From positions 1 through 53,240 of the forward strand of contig DDIR01000040.1 in assembly GCA_002338715.1 (NCBI GenBank): a stretch of DNA of 53,240 nucleotides. The letters are read 5' to 3'. How positions within the stretch are numbered: position 1 is the stretch's first letter; the number at the start of each line of letters is the position of its first letter. The notes below the pieces were generated by a model. It was not told the DNA's origin. It saw only the letters and a program-made list of their open reading frames with translations, and ran no database searches. Shown here piece by piece: positions 32,375 to 42,370 of the stretch. This stretch comes from Phycisphaerales bacterium UBA1845. Its GTDB lineage: Bacteria > Planctomycetota > Phycisphaerae > UBA1845. The translations under genes were made by a program, and so were the position numbers.

Positions 32375-33292
32375 ATGCGAGTGGACCGGAGTCATTTGGC
32401 TTATTACTTGGTCATCGCATTGATCCCGTTGACGTCGTGCGCGTGCCTGTTTCCGGGGCAGCGCGATTCCAACCTGACGCAATCCACATCAGACAATACA
32501 AACGAATCGCAAGGCGAGTCGGCTGACTGGTCGACGGGGGACGCGGGTTCAGACGCCGAATCTGAACCAACGGCATCGGGCATGTCGATTGCGACCCGCT
32601 CCTCGGGAAAGCCAGCCGGTTCGGTTCACATGCAGTTTGACGTGCACCGCGTCGAAATCCCGATCGATGGCGAGCGACGTTCGTTGAGCCTCTGGAAACA
32701 TCTGAATGAATCGCTGGGTGATCCGCAGTTGACGGCGCTGCTCGCACGCAACGGGCTTCGAGCGGGCAAGGGCGACAGGGACGCTTGGCCGGCGATGAAG
32801 TCGATCATCGAAGAGTCGGGCGGACGGATGGGAACGTATCGCCATGTGGTCGACAACGGTTTATCGCTGCTCGTGAACCTCGACAGGACCGAGGGTGGCG
32901 AGTCGTATTTTCTGCATGAGCGCGGTGGTTCGTTGAAGGGTGGCAACCTGCCCGAAGGCACGAAGCGGATCAGCATCGACTATGCCGCGCAGGATGGCGA
33001 TGCGACCCGCGTGGTTTTGAAACTTGTGCCGGAATTGGAAGAAGCCCGCACCCGGACGCGATGGGTCGAAAACGACGGGAACGTCGTCAATGTGCAGGAT
33101 CATGAGGGCATTCGGTTTGACGAATTGGCTGTCCTGGTCAAACTTGCGCCTGGTGAATTCGTCGTTCTCGGCAGCAGTGAGCAAGCCGACAACGGTTACC
33201 TAATCGGCAGTCGTTGGTTGTCGTCGATGTTGGGTATGCAGAAGCACGAAACGATTTTGTTCATTCGTCCGCAATTGGTGCGGGTGAATTAG
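32375..33292 (+). CDS. putative lipoprotein, unknown function
   Basis: No family recognised. The 305-residue product has a signal peptide with lipobox LTSC (YYLVIALIPLTSCAC). A Ser/Thr/Asn/Glu-rich stretch runs to about residue 75. A folded part from about 85 to the end includes HMQFDVHRVEIPIDGERRSL, SLWKHLNESLGDPQLTALLA, LVVNLDRTEGG-like strands and a final ETILFIRPQLVRVN. The closing strand resembles the end of secretin or outer-membrane beta modules, but this is weak. It lies 95 bp after rpoN on the same strand and 62 bp before the histidine kinase, so a shared transcript is possible. Confidence 0.72.
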   Translation: MRVDRSHLAYYLVIALIPLTSCACLFPGQRDSNLTQSTSDNTNESQGESADWSTGDAGSDAESEPTASGMSIATRSSGKPAGSVHMQFDVHRVEIPIDGERRSLSLWKHLNESLGDPQLTALLARNGLRAGKGDRDAWPAMKSIIEESGGRMGTYRHVVDNGLSLLVNLDRTEGGESYFLHERGGSLKGGNLPEGTKRISIDYAAQDGDATRVVLKLVPELEEARTRTRWVENDGNVVNVQDHEGIRFDELAVLVKLAPGEFVVLGSSEQADNGYLIGSRWLSSMLGMQKHETILFIRPQLVRVN

Positions 33293-33354
33293 CCATGGTG
33301 TATTAGAATCAACAACGTGATCGAAACCGGACTCTCCCCAACCGGAATCTAAAC

Positions 33355-34449
33355 GTGAGCGACTTGCCTAATTCAGCGACTCCCGATGATCTGCATCGCC
33401 TCCTGTTTAACCAGGCCGGCATGGCGATGGTGGCTGTGGATCGTGACGGGAAGATCACGGCCTGGAATCGGGCGGCTCAGCGGATCTTCGGCGCACCAGC
33501 CACCGAGATGCTGGGCAGCGATTGGGTATCGTTGATTCCACTGGGAGAACGCGAAAACGCCTCGCGCTTGATGACCGAGTGCCTCAACGACGGTTCGGTG
33601 GCTGAGTTCGAATTTGCCATGCGCGACGAACTGGGCGAGCGGCGAAAATTGGCCGTCATCGTCACACCGGTCGCCAAGTCGGACGGTCAGCCGCTCGGTG
33701 GGTTGGCGTGCGTTCGCGACATAACCAATCGATTGGTGTTGCAGGAACGTCTCGCGTATCAGACCAAGATGGCCGCCCTGGGCGAGATGGCCGGCGCCAT
33801 GTCGCATCACTTCAACAACATGCTCGGCAGCATCGTGACGAGCGTTGACTTCGCGCTTCAATCGCAAGATCCGGAAGTGCTCTCGCGCGTCTTGCGGAAG
33901 ACGGCTGACACGCTGAATCGTTCAACCAATCTGGTCAGCAACCTGTTGGCCTTTGCCGAAGGTGACTTCCGCGACGCGACGTATTGCGAGTTGGGCGAAG
34001 CGGTGATCGATACGGTGAGCGAGACCCAGCGGCGGATTATTGGTACGAAGATCGAATTGGATTGTCGCATCGATTTGATCCCGGTCTTGCCCGTCCCCCG
34101 AACCGCAATGATGACGATGCTCCGCAATCTCGTGGACAACGCGATCGAGGCAATGCCCGAAGGGGGCAAACTCACGATGGTCCTTTCAGACGCCGGCGAG
34201 TGTGCCAGGATCGTTGTCGCTGATACCGGGCTTGGCCTCGACGAAGAATCAATTTCGCGCATCTTCGAACCGTTCTACACCACGAAGCGCACCGACCACG
34301 ACCCCGTGTTCAATCGCGGATTGGGGCTGGCGGTTGCCCACGGAATCCTCAAAGTTCTCCATGGGTCATTTTCAGTGAAATCGACGCCAGGCCACGGTGC
34401 CGAATTCGTGGTCACGCTTCCCTATGCTGAAAACAACGTTTCACGTTGA
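33355..34449 (+). CDS. PAS-domain sensor histidine kinase (NtrB-like)
   Basis: A 364-residue soluble sensor kinase. The N-terminal PAS domain (about 10-130) reads MAMVAVDRDGKITAWNRAAQ, RIFGAPATEMLGSDW, and closes with PLGGLACVRDITNR. The H-box is MAALGEMAGAMSHHFNNMLG. The ATPase part has the N-box LRNLVDNAIEAMPEGG, G1 ADTGLGLD, F-box IFEPFYTTK and G2 GLGLAVAHGIL. There are no membrane segments, so it senses a cytoplasmic signal. This is the layout of NtrB-type kinases that work with sigma-54 activators; placement just after rpoN supports such a link, but no response regulator is adjacent. The start is GTG at 33355. Confidence 0.92.
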   Translation: MSDLPNSATPDDLHRLLFNQAGMAMVAVDRDGKITAWNRAAQRIFGAPATEMLGSDWVSLIPLGERENASRLMTECLNDGSVAEFEFAMRDELGERRKLAVIVTPVAKSDGQPLGGLACVRDITNRLVLQERLAYQTKMAALGEMAGAMSHHFNNMLGSIVTSVDFALQSQDPEVLSRVLRKTADTLNRSTNLVSNLLAFAEGDFRDATYCELGEAVIDTVSETQRRIIGTKIELDCRIDLIPVLPVPRTAMMTMLRNLVDNAIEAMPEGGKLTMVLSDAGECARIVVADTGLGLDEESISRIFEPFYTTKRTDHDPVFNRGLGLAVAHGILKVLHGSFSVKSTPGHGAEFVVTLPYAENNVSR

Positions 34450-35106
34450 CGGTCGCCGCACAAAATCTCAAGTGAGAGTTGCCTTGCGGTTTTGCTGGCA
34501 TAACCTCCATAAACTGCCTATACTCTCGGCAATGAAGTGGGAGTTGGCGCTCGCCCGCTTCAGCCCGAGGTGTGTTTCGAACTTCGCATCGATGTGGGTC
34601 GTTGAAGTGCCAGGGCCGCCCGAGTTTGCAGCTCGGTGGTCGTGGCTGGCGCTGTCGTCCAAGTTGACGACTGTTCATTCAGTGGCGTCCGTTGATTTTG
34701 CCATGGGGTGAATTTGGCCGTTGTAGGAAAAGTTGGAACCCTGCCGATATCCAGTAGAGCGGCGGTTTTCGTGGGCGAGTGGGTGACGGTTTTTTGGGGA
34801 CAGTTTGTTGGGGCCCAGATATTGGGGCCAACAAAAATGGGGCAGCGTTCGAGACTGACGCGATATGCTTTGAGCATTTCCTCGATTGATCGTCCTCATG
34901 TCCACATGCAACGCCCCGCTGCTCTGGGGGTATCACACTGGTGAGGGGGTATCCAAGATTAACGTAAGCTGGGATGCATTGAAAGGTTGATATCTTAGGC
35001 TCGCATCGTGGCGTTTGATGCGACGACACAGCCATCAGCCTCCCAGTCCCCGATTGATGGTGAAGGGACTTTGTTGATTGTGAAGGCTATATTTCTCAGA
35101 CGGGTT
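34450..35106. other. 657-bp region without a confident gene
   Basis: Two weak plus-strand frames lie here: ATG 34532 to 34711 (59 aa, MKWELALARFSPRCV...) and GTG 34708 to 34944 (78 aa). They overlap by four bases (GTGA), as coupled genes do. Neither resembles a known protein and codon evidence is thin. A TATACT hexamer lies near 34519. I list no gene. Confidence 0.4.
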
Positions 35107-36138
35107 ATGCATTTGAAAATCAATCCACAGAACAGAAATCGGCGTGATGCCGCGATGGTCGGACTTTGTGTCGTCGTGGCATTCAGCATGCACTGCCAGC
35201 GTGACGCAAAGGTTCAAATGTTTGCGGGGCCGGCGACGGCTGATGCGTCGCGTCAACGAAGTGACGCAAACATGGCGAGCGCAGATCGCACCGAATCATC
35301 CCAGTCGTCGGACGTTCTCGTTGCAGATGCGCAAACGGTTGATTCCGGCGATGCCGATATGGCGCCGGGTGGCGCGATGGTGGCGGTGGCGTCGATTCAG
35401 GCCAAGCCAGTTGCATTGCCCGAGACGGCCAACTATGAAGATTTTGCCAAGCGCGACCCGCTGGGCTTCCTTCGTTTCTGTTGGGATCGATACAAGTCGA
35501 ATGTTCAAGACTATCGTTGCACGTTTACGAAGCGCGAGCGCATCAACGGCGAATACATGCCTGAGCAAATCGCCGACGTTCGATTCCGCGAAAGCCCGTT
35601 CAGTGTCGACATGACGTTCACCAAGAACATCGGTGAATGTGCGCGGGCGCTCTACGTGGCTGACAAGTGGGTTGATGACGAAGGCAATCAGCAGGCGTGG
35701 GCCAAACCGGGTGGGGCGATCGTCCGACTTCTGATTTCAAAAATTCTCCAGCCCATTCACGGTGCCCGGGCGCAGAATGCGTCGCGTCGCACGATCGATC
35801 AGTTCGGGTTCGGAAAATCGTTTGAACTCATCATCCGCTATTCGGCCAAAGCGCAAGCTGAAAATGCCCTGACGCTTAACTACACGGGCGAGGGTTCGGT
35901 CGGCGATCGGCCGACGTATCAGTTTGAGCGATTGCTTCCCTACGATGGCAACGAGGACAACTATCCGGATAGACTCCTGGTGTTCCATATCGATCAGGAG
36001 TCGCTGCTGCCCGTCGCGTGCTATGCCTATAGCGACAAGGAAGGCAATGACCTGCTGGGAAGCTACATCTACACCGATGTGAAGCTTAATCCCGGGTATT
36101 CACCGGAAGACTTTGACCCCGACCTCATCAACTTCTAG
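35107..36138 (+). CDS. DUF1571 family protein
   Basis: A planctomycete-type envelope protein (343 aa). It has an N-terminal hydrophobic segment (AAMVGLCVVVAFSMHC) whose Cys could be lipidated, then a Ser/Asp/Ala-rich stretch to about 105. The DUF1571 domain follows: DPLGFLRFCWDRYKSNVQDY, RCTFTKRERINGEYMPEQ, DVRFRESPFSVDMTFTKN, ALYVADKW, LLVFHIDQESLLPVACYAY and the closing YIYTDVKLNPGYSPEDFDP. The domain is beta-rich and resembles LolA/LolB-like lipid or lipoprotein carriers, but its function is not established. ATG at 35107 is preferred; the frame is open to 35008. Confidence 0.88.
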   Translation: MHLKINPQNRNRRDAAMVGLCVVVAFSMHCQRDAKVQMFAGPATADASRQRSDANMASADRTESSQSSDVLVADAQTVDSGDADMAPGGAMVAVASIQAKPVALPETANYEDFAKRDPLGFLRFCWDRYKSNVQDYRCTFTKRERINGEYMPEQIADVRFRESPFSVDMTFTKNIGECARALYVADKWVDDEGNQQAWAKPGGAIVRLLISKILQPIHGARAQNASRRTIDQFGFGKSFELIIRYSAKAQAENALTLNYTGEGSVGDRPTYQFERLLPYDGNEDNYPDRLLVFHIDQESLLPVACYAYSDKEGNDLLGSYIYTDVKLNPGYSPEDFDPDLINF

Positions 36139-36281
36139 GCGCTCGCGGCATTCTGAGTTACCAGCCAACGCAAAATCACCAAACAACTCACATGAACGGT
36201 GCGACACGGATTCCGAGTTGACCACCGCGACCATCGTTTCTATGTTTGGCGCTGAATTGAGGCACCAAGCGAGGGATCTTC

Positions 36282-37352
36282 GTGGATCAGAACAGTACAC
36301 AGACAGGTTTGAATCTCGTCACCGGCGGGACGGGGCTACTCGGCAGCCATTTCGTTGAGCAACTCGTCAAGCGCGGTCGCCGCGTGCGGGCGCTGGTTCG
36401 ACCCGGCAGCGACACGCGCTTTTTGGAGTCGATTGGGGCTGAGTTGGTCGAAGGCGACATGACCGACGAGGCGTCGTTGCGCCGCGCGTGTGAGGGCGTG
36501 TCCATTGTTTACCATGCAGCCGCCCGGGTGGGTGACTGGGGTCCGTGGCACGAGTTTGTCGAGATCACGATCGACGGTACGCGCAAGCTGCTGACGTCGG
36601 CGATCGCAGCCGGCGTGAAACGCTTCCTGCACATCAGTTCGATCAGTGCCTACGGGCATCCCAATCGTCCGGGGCTGGTGATCGACGAGTCACATCCGTT
36701 GGGCGTGAACCTGCACCATTGGAGCTATTATTCGCGGGCGAAGGTGGAAGCCGAAAAGCTGGTGTGGTCTGCCCATGAAAGCGGCGACATCGAAGTGACG
36801 GTGATTCGACCGAGTTGGCTTTACGGACCGCGCGATCGGGCGACCATTGGCCGGCTGTGCGATTCGATTCGCAAGGGCAAGATCAAACTGATCGGTGATG
36901 GCAACAACCGCCTCAACGTGGTTCATGCAGGCAACGTTGCAGAGGGCGGGATCACAGCCGCTGAATCGCCCGAAGGTTCTGGCGAGGCGTACAATTGCAG
37001 CAACGATGGTGTGCTGACCCAGAAGCAGTATTTCAACATGGTGGCCAAGGCGCTGGGCGAACCGGAAGTGACGCGAAAGGTTCCGTATCGCGTGGCCTAC
37101 TCTGCGGCATTTGTGTTCGAAGTGATAGGTCATGTGTTTCGGCGCAAGACACCGCCGCTGGTCACACGTTATTCGGTTTGGCTGATGGGGCGCAAGACGT
37201 TTTTTGAGTGTCAGAAGGCACGCGAAGAACTGGCTTGGACGCCGTCGGTCAGGTACGAGGATGGCATTCCCGATGCCGTCGCCGACTACCTGTCACAGCA
37301 ATCGACGGGCCGCACACCGTCGCACGCCGCCAAGGAAATGGTCGCGACCTAG
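36282..37352 (+). CDS. NAD-dependent epimerase/dehydratase (extended SDR)
   Basis: The 356-residue protein has a Rossmann fold with VTGGTGLLGSHFVEQL at the N-terminus, an acidic strand end (EGDMTD), YHAAARVGDWG, SSISAYGH and the catalytic YYSRAK (YxxxK). IRPSWLYGPRD and NVVHAGNVAEGG are typical of the 3-beta-hydroxysteroid dehydrogenase/dihydroflavonol reductase branch. It probably acts on a nucleotide sugar or isoprenoid-type substrate. The start is GTG at 36282. It lies 143 bp after DUF1571. Confidence 0.9.
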   Translation: MDQNSTQTGLNLVTGGTGLLGSHFVEQLVKRGRRVRALVRPGSDTRFLESIGAELVEGDMTDEASLRRACEGVSIVYHAAARVGDWGPWHEFVEITIDGTRKLLTSAIAAGVKRFLHISSISAYGHPNRPGLVIDESHPLGVNLHHWSYYSRAKVEAEKLVWSAHESGDIEVTVIRPSWLYGPRDRATIGRLCDSIRKGKIKLIGDGNNRLNVVHAGNVAEGGITAAESPEGSGEAYNCSNDGVLTQKQYFNMVAKALGEPEVTRKVPYRVAYSAAFVFEVIGHVFRRKTPPLVTRYSVWLMGRKTFFECQKAREELAWTPSVRYEDGIPDAVADYLSQQSTGRTPSHAAKEMVAT

Positions 37353-37519
37353 CTGAGGGACGTTCTCTGGTTTGGGCGGCTGCGACGTTCTCTGGTCTGG
37401 CATTTCGGCAGACGCACAAGTTGCGCAGGCAGCGACGGTACCTGTGCGCAATCTCGCACGCCAATCGCCGAAGATTCACGGTTGTATGCATTGGGGTGTC
37501 GCCTACAATCGTCAGTATC

Positions 37520-40500
37520 ATGCGAATCAAGCTTGTAGATCTGATGAATCATGGGGCGGCTCGCACGCGATTGATCCCGGTGTTGTTTGTGTCGATGCTG
37601 GGATTCGTGCCCGTCGCCCAAAGTCAGCCGACACCCGCACCGACCCAGAAATCCGCCGAGGCGATCACGCCGCTTCCAGTCCCCAAGACGCCGGAAGAAT
37701 TCGAGAAGGTGCGCGCGGCGATCAACGAGCAGCTTGACGAGTTGCCAGCTGAGGAGGTTGGTCCGGAATCGTCTGCCGCATTGCAACAGAAGTTGGCCGC
37801 AGCGTCAGCCGCCCGCGAAGTTCTCGCGACATGCCTCGAGCAGCTCGACGTTTACAAAGAGATGCTCAAGAAAGCCGCAACGCTCGGATCCGAAGAGCAA
37901 ATCAATCAACGCAGCGCGGACGTTGATGAATACCGAAGTCGCACCGCCCAGCTTCAAGCCTGGATGAAAGACAAGCCCGGTTCGGCGCCGCAAGCCGAGT
38001 TGGAAAAGCGTCGTGCGGATATCGCTGCTGAATACAAACGCATCAACGCGCTGACGGATACGACCAACAAGCAGCAAACCAATCGAACCAACACCATTGG
38101 CGAATTCACACAGCGCGAATCCGACGCGACCAAAGCCGCAGCCGACGCCCGTTTTGAACTGGATACGGTCATCAAGCAGCTGCCCAACGAATCGGAGAAG
38201 GACGTCGATGCCGCGACTGCTCGCGATATTCACCATTACAATCTGGTGAAAAGTTCATGGAAAGTTTTTCTCGCTGATTTGCGCATTGAGCAACTTGCCG
38301 CGCAGAAGATCAATTTGAATCTGGAAATGTCGGCGACCGACCTTGTGCTACCGGAGCTCAAAGCGTACGTCAAAGCGCTTGGCGACTATCGCACCCGGTT
38401 GGAAACGCGGGCATCTGTCGATGAAACGGAGACGATCGAGCAACAGCTGAAGACGGCAAAGTCTCCGGCGGATGTTGCCTACTGGACTTATCGCAATCTC
38501 ATTGCGACGACACAGAAGGAATTCCTAAGCCACCGCGACGACATACGCAATCGGTATCGCGAGAGTGACAAGAACGATCTCTCGCGAAACATGAAGCAGA
38601 TCAGGGCAAAGTACACGCGGCTGCAGGACCGCCTCTCGCGGATCAGCGGGGCGGAAAAGACCTCGGCGTATCGAACGTTGATCGACTTGTCCGAAGACTA
38701 CGCCGCCCAATTGACCGAGCTCAGCGCCGAACTCGATCTGGCCCGCATCGAACTTGACGAACTGCTGATCGCCCAGGACGACGCAGCCGAGGATATGGCA
38801 GCTGCGAGCGCTGCCCTCAAGGACGCAACGTCGAAAATCACGGAACTTCCGGAACAGGAGTTGTTTGCCGCGCGGTCGGCAGAGTTGGCATCAAAGTATC
38901 GACCGGCGCTGGACGAAACCATCAGCGAGATTATTTCTGCGGCGCGCGGATCGGTGAATCGCCTCGAAGAATCGGTGAAGGAACTGTCGGTTTTTCTCGA
39001 AGATCTTGCGAGATTTCGCCAGGGTCTTTATTGGTCATACACGCTCGCGCGAAGTCAGCATATCGGCGGGAAGATCAAAGACGCGTACGACGAATTCCAG
39101 AGCGGCAAAAGCACAGCCCAGATCACAACTGCTATCGAAGCCCTCAAGCCCAAAGGTACGGCCAACGAGTCATCACCGATTCGCGTGGCCATCATCGTGA
39201 TTGTTCTCGGCGTATTCCTTGGCGCGGTCGTGCGGTCCCGGGCGAATCGGTTGGCGTCCAAAACCGAAGACGACGTCACCGCGCTGTTGCAGGCTGGGAC
39301 CATCACCGAAGTGGGCATGACCAGCCGATTCCGCATTCAGATCGCCAACATCACCGCGTATTGCGTGATCGTCGCATTGCCCTTGGCGCTGATTGGCGGC
39401 TGGATCGCCTTGTCCGACTATCGGGGCAACACGCTTGCCGTTTTGCTCATGCGTTTGAGTTTGCTGGGCACCGTGGCGGCGATAACCCGCGCGTCGCTCG
39501 TGCATTTGTTCAGATCAGGCAAGCCGCGTTTTCGCATCATTCCGTGTTCCAACAACGTCGCGCAATACTATCGGCGCTGGTGCGGAATATTCTGGTGGTT
39601 GGCGTTGGCATTCGGCTTCCCGGTTGTTTTTCTCAAGACGCTGGAAGCCGCTCCAGCGCTGTACGATGGGTTGTGGGCGGTGTATTGCACTGCCGCGTTG
39701 GTGCTGGCTGTCTTGTTCCTGCGTGATCGCAATTCGGTGGTGCGCGTGCTTGGTCGAAAGTTTGCCCAGCGCCGTCCCATCGTTTTCGGTGCGATTGTGC
39801 AGGTTTATCCGATTCTCGTGTTGGTATTGCTTGCATTGCTCATCGCGGAAGTGGTGGGGTACGGCGCGTTTGTCGATTACCTCGCCCGCAATGTCGTGCA
39901 TACGGTTGCGGCGTTCGCGCTTGCGGTTCTGTTGGGCGACGTGCTCGGCGATCTACGCAAGAAAGCTGTACCACCAAAAGCAACCGCCGATGCCGACGAT
40001 GACAAAGGCGATGCCGACCACGAGTTGGACGAATTGCTGGGCGGGGTCGAATCGCGCGAGTTGGGGTTGGTCGTGGGCGGTGTGACCAGCGTGCTGCAAT
40101 GGATTGTGTGGGTGGCGGCGATTGTCTGGATTTGTGCGGCATGGGGGATGACGAGCCTGTCAGCCCGGGCGGTGCTGATGTACGAACTCGCCGGTGTTGA
40201 AGATCAGGCGATCACCGTCTGGCGGGTCATCGCCGCGATCGTCGCGATGTTTGCGGTACTGAAGATATCCAAAGCCGTTCGCGCGACGCTCAACGCCAAG
40301 ATCTATCCGACCTACGCAGGGATCAACCGCGGTGCACAAGCCACGATCAACGCGCTGCTTCATTACATGTTGGTCGTGTTGGGCCTTTATATTTCATTTA
40401 GACTCGTTCACATCAACCTCGGGGCGCTGGCTGTCCTGTTCGGCGGTTTGGGTCTTGGGTTGGGGTTGGGATTGCAGCCGCTGCTTGTCAACTTCATGAG

Positions 40501-41128
40501 CGGTCTGTTGTTGTTTGCCGAGCGACACGTCAAGGTTGGCGACATCGTCGAAGTGAACGGCGAGTTGGGTGAAGTCGTGCGCATCAGCATGCGTTCGACG
40601 CAGATCAAATCGTTCGACAACATCGACCGGATTGTGCCCAACTCCGATTTCATCACGAGCAGTGTGACCAACTGGACGCTGAACAACGACACGAAGATTC
40701 GTGGAAAGATTTCCGTCGGCGTGGCTTATGGCACCGACGTTGCCCGCGTACGCGACCTGCTGCTCGAAATCGCCCAATCGGAACCGCTGGTGGTGGCTGA
40801 TCCGGAACCGGCTGTCTGGTTCGTCAACTTCGGCGAGAGCAGTCTTGATTTCATCGCGGCGATGTGGTTTCAGACGCCGGGCGATCGCTGGGCAGGCATG
40901 GTCAACATGCGTTACGAGATCGACCGTCGCTTCAAGGAAGCGGGCATCGAGATTCCATTCCCGCAGCGTACCATTTCGTTCCTACCCGATTCCAAAGTCG
41001 CGGTTCAGCAAAGTGGCGGGGTCGTACAGCGTGATATACCGGTTCACCCTGAACCGGATGTCTCAAACCATTCACCAGATGTTTCAACGCATTCAGATGC
41101 CGAATTGGAAAAGACGCAACAATCATGA
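37520..41128 (+). CDS. very large mechanosensitive channel of the MscS/MscK family
   Basis: A 1202-residue channel. Signal peptide (LIPVLFVSMLGFVPVAQSQP); then a periplasmic, mostly coiled-coil region to about residue 550 rich in Ala, Glu and Lys. A multi-helix membrane part follows (about ten helices, from VAIIVIVLGVFLGAVV on), and then the MscS domain (about 960-1160). This contains the pore helix with VLFGGLGLGLGLGLQPLLVN, FAERHVKVGDIVEVNG, GEVVRISMRSTQIKSFDNID, VPNSDFITSSVTNW and FPQRTISF. The Gly-rich pore helix is intact, so channel function is expected (release of solutes on osmotic downshock). ATG at 37520 is chosen because a signal peptide follows; the frame is open back to 37208 inside the epimerase gene. 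The stop overlaps the start of the NamZ-like gene by four bases. Confidence 0.93.
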   Translation: MRIKLVDLMNHGAARTRLIPVLFVSMLGFVPVAQSQPTPAPTQKSAEAITPLPVPKTPEEFEKVRAAINEQLDELPAEEVGPESSAALQQKLAAASAAREVLATCLEQLDVYKEMLKKAATLGSEEQINQRSADVDEYRSRTAQLQAWMKDKPGSAPQAELEKRRADIAAEYKRINALTDTTNKQQTNRTNTIGEFTQRESDATKAAADARFELDTVIKQLPNESEKDVDAATARDIHHYNLVKSSWKVFLADLRIEQLAAQKINLNLEMSATDLVLPELKAYVKALGDYRTRLETRASVDETETIEQQLKTAKSPADVAYWTYRNLIATTQKEFLSHRDDIRNRYRESDKNDLSRNMKQIRAKYTRLQDRLSRISGAEKTSAYRTLIDLSEDYAAQLTELSAELDLARIELDELLIAQDDAAEDMAAASAALKDATSKITELPEQELFAARSAELASKYRPALDETISEIISAARGSVNRLEESVKELSVFLEDLARFRQGLYWSYTLARSQHIGGKIKDAYDEFQSGKSTAQITTAIEALKPKGTANESSPIRVAIIVIVLGVFLGAVVRSRANRLASKTEDDVTALLQAGTITEVGMTSRFRIQIANITAYCVIVALPLALIGGWIALSDYRGNTLAVLLMRLSLLGTVAAITRASLVHLFRSGKPRFRIIPCSNNVAQYYRRWCGIFWWLALAFGFPVVFLKTLEAAPALYDGLWAVYCTAALVLAVLFLRDRNSVVRVLGRKFAQRRPIVFGAIVQVYPILVLVLLALLIAEVVGYGAFVDYLARNVVHTVAAFALAVLLGDVLGDLRKKAVPPKATADADDDKGDADHELDELLGGVESRELGLVVGGVTSVLQWIVWVAAIVWICAAWGMTSLSARAVLMYELAGVEDQAITVWRVIAAIVAMFAVLKISKAVRATLNAKIYPTYAGINRGAQATINALLHYMLVVLGLYISFRLVHINLGALAVLFGGLGLGLGLGLQPLLVNFMSGLLLFAERHVKVGDIVEVNGELGEVVRISMRSTQIKSFDNIDRIVPNSDFITSSVTNWTLNNDTKIRGKISVGVAYGTDVARVRDLLLEIAQSEPLVVADPEPAVWFVNFGESSLDFIAAMWFQTPGDRWAGMVNMRYEIDRRFKEAGIEIPFPQRTISFLPDSKVAVQQSGGVVQRDIPVHPEPDVSNHSPDVSTHSDAELEKTQQS

Positions 41129-42363
41129 AAGCAAAACAGTGTGTCGCAGTAGTAATGATGACCTGGACGCTTTGCGCCGCGGCATGGGCTGGCGGTCCGA
41201 ACGTTAAACTTGGAATTGATGTTCTGCGCGAGGACGGTTTCAAACTGCTCGACGGCAAGCGCGTCGGTTTGATTACGAATCCGACCGGTGTAAGCGGGGA
41301 TCTCAAGTCGACCGTCGATCTGCTGCACAATGCCGCCAACGTGAAACTCGTCGCGCTATACGGTCCGGAACATGGCGTGCGCGGTGACGCCTATGCGGGC
41401 GACAAAGTCGAAAGTGGAACCGATCCAGCCACGAAGCTGCCGGTCTATTCGCTCTACGGCGCGACGCGGCAACCGACGGCAGAGATGCTCGACGGACTCG
41501 ACACGCTGGTCTTCGATATTCAGGACATCGGTTCGCGTTCCTACACGTTCATCAGCACGATGACCGTGGCCATGCAAGCCGCGGCTGAGCACAAGCTCCA
41601 GTTCGTCGTGCTCGATCGCCCCAACCCGCTCGGCGGTGATCGCATCGAAGGCAAGCCACTCGACATGGAATTCCGATCGTTCATCGGGTTTTTGCCGATT
41701 CCATACCTTCACGGGATGACGGTGGGGGAGTTGGCTCAGATGATCAACGACGAAGGCTGGCTTGAAGGTGGGGTCAAATGCGACCTGACCGTGGTGAAGA
41801 TGGAAGGCTGGAAGCGATCGATGGGCTTCGACGACTGCGGTCTGGTGTGGGTGCCTTCGTCACCGCACGTTCCGCGGGCTGAGTCGGCGATGTTCTATGC
41901 CGCGACGGGAATCATGGGCGAGTTGCACGTGGTGAGCGAGGGCGTGGGTTATCCGCTTCCGTTTGAACTCGTCGGTTTGCCCGATGCCGATGCGGAACGC
42001 TTCGCGTCCGAACTCGACAAGCGCAATCTTCCCGGCGTGCGGTTTCGACCGATTTACTTCAAACCGTATTACGGTCCGAACAAGGGCAAGGTGTGCGGTG
42101 GGGCGCAGGTTCATTTGATCGACCCCGACAAGGTGCACCTCACGTCGATTCAGTTTCACGTGATGGACGTCGTCCGCAGTTCGTTTCCGGATAGCAAACT
42201 CTTTGACAGCAAACGGAAGAAGTCATTCGACAAAGCCTGCGGGACGGACGAGATTCGCAACCTTTTTGAAGCCGGCAAGCCCATTGCGGATATTCTCGCG
42301 AAGTGGAATGAGGGCGTTGACGACTTTCGCAATGCACGGGCGAAGTACTTGCTCTATCAGTAA
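41125..42363 (+). CDS. DUF1343 / NamZ-type exo-beta-N-acetylmuramidase
   Basis: The protein (412 aa) has a signal peptide (VAVVMMTWTLCAAAWAGG) and the full DUF1343 pattern: GKRVGLITNPTGVSGDLKST, VALYGPEHGVRGDAYAGD, PVYSLYG, LVFDIQDIGSRSYTFISTMT, VLDRPNPLGG, FIGFLPIPYLHGMTVGELAQ, VWVPSSPHVPRAESAMFYAA, ISEGVGYPLPFE-like (read VSEGVGYPLPFELVG). NamZ from Bacillus and Bacteroidetes removes terminal MurNAc from peptidoglycan fragments. A periplasmic role in wall turnover is inferred. The ATGA overlap with the MscS-like gene implies translational coupling. The other wall genes of this region (NlpC/P60 and DUF1611) follow on the same strand. Confidence 0.92.
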   Translation: MKAKQCVAVVMMTWTLCAAAWAGGPNVKLGIDVLREDGFKLLDGKRVGLITNPTGVSGDLKSTVDLLHNAANVKLVALYGPEHGVRGDAYAGDKVESGTDPATKLPVYSLYGATRQPTAEMLDGLDTLVFDIQDIGSRSYTFISTMTVAMQAAAEHKLQFVVLDRPNPLGGDRIEGKPLDMEFRSFIGFLPIPYLHGMTVGELAQMINDEGWLEGGVKCDLTVVKMEGWKRSMGFDDCGLVWVPSSPHVPRAESAMFYAATGIMGELHVVSEGVGYPLPFELVGLPDADAERFASELDKRNLPGVRFRPIYFKPYYGPNKGKVCGGAQVHLIDPDKVHLTSIQFHVMDVVRSSFPDSKLFDSKRKKSFDKACGTDEIRNLFEAGKPIADILAKWNEGVDDFRNARAKYLLYQ

Positions 42364-42370
42364 GCCAACC

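Noticed and set aside
37208..37519. 104-codon upstream extension of the MscS-like gene
   Set aside because: It overlaps the end of the epimerase gene and would bury the signal peptide that begins at 37520.
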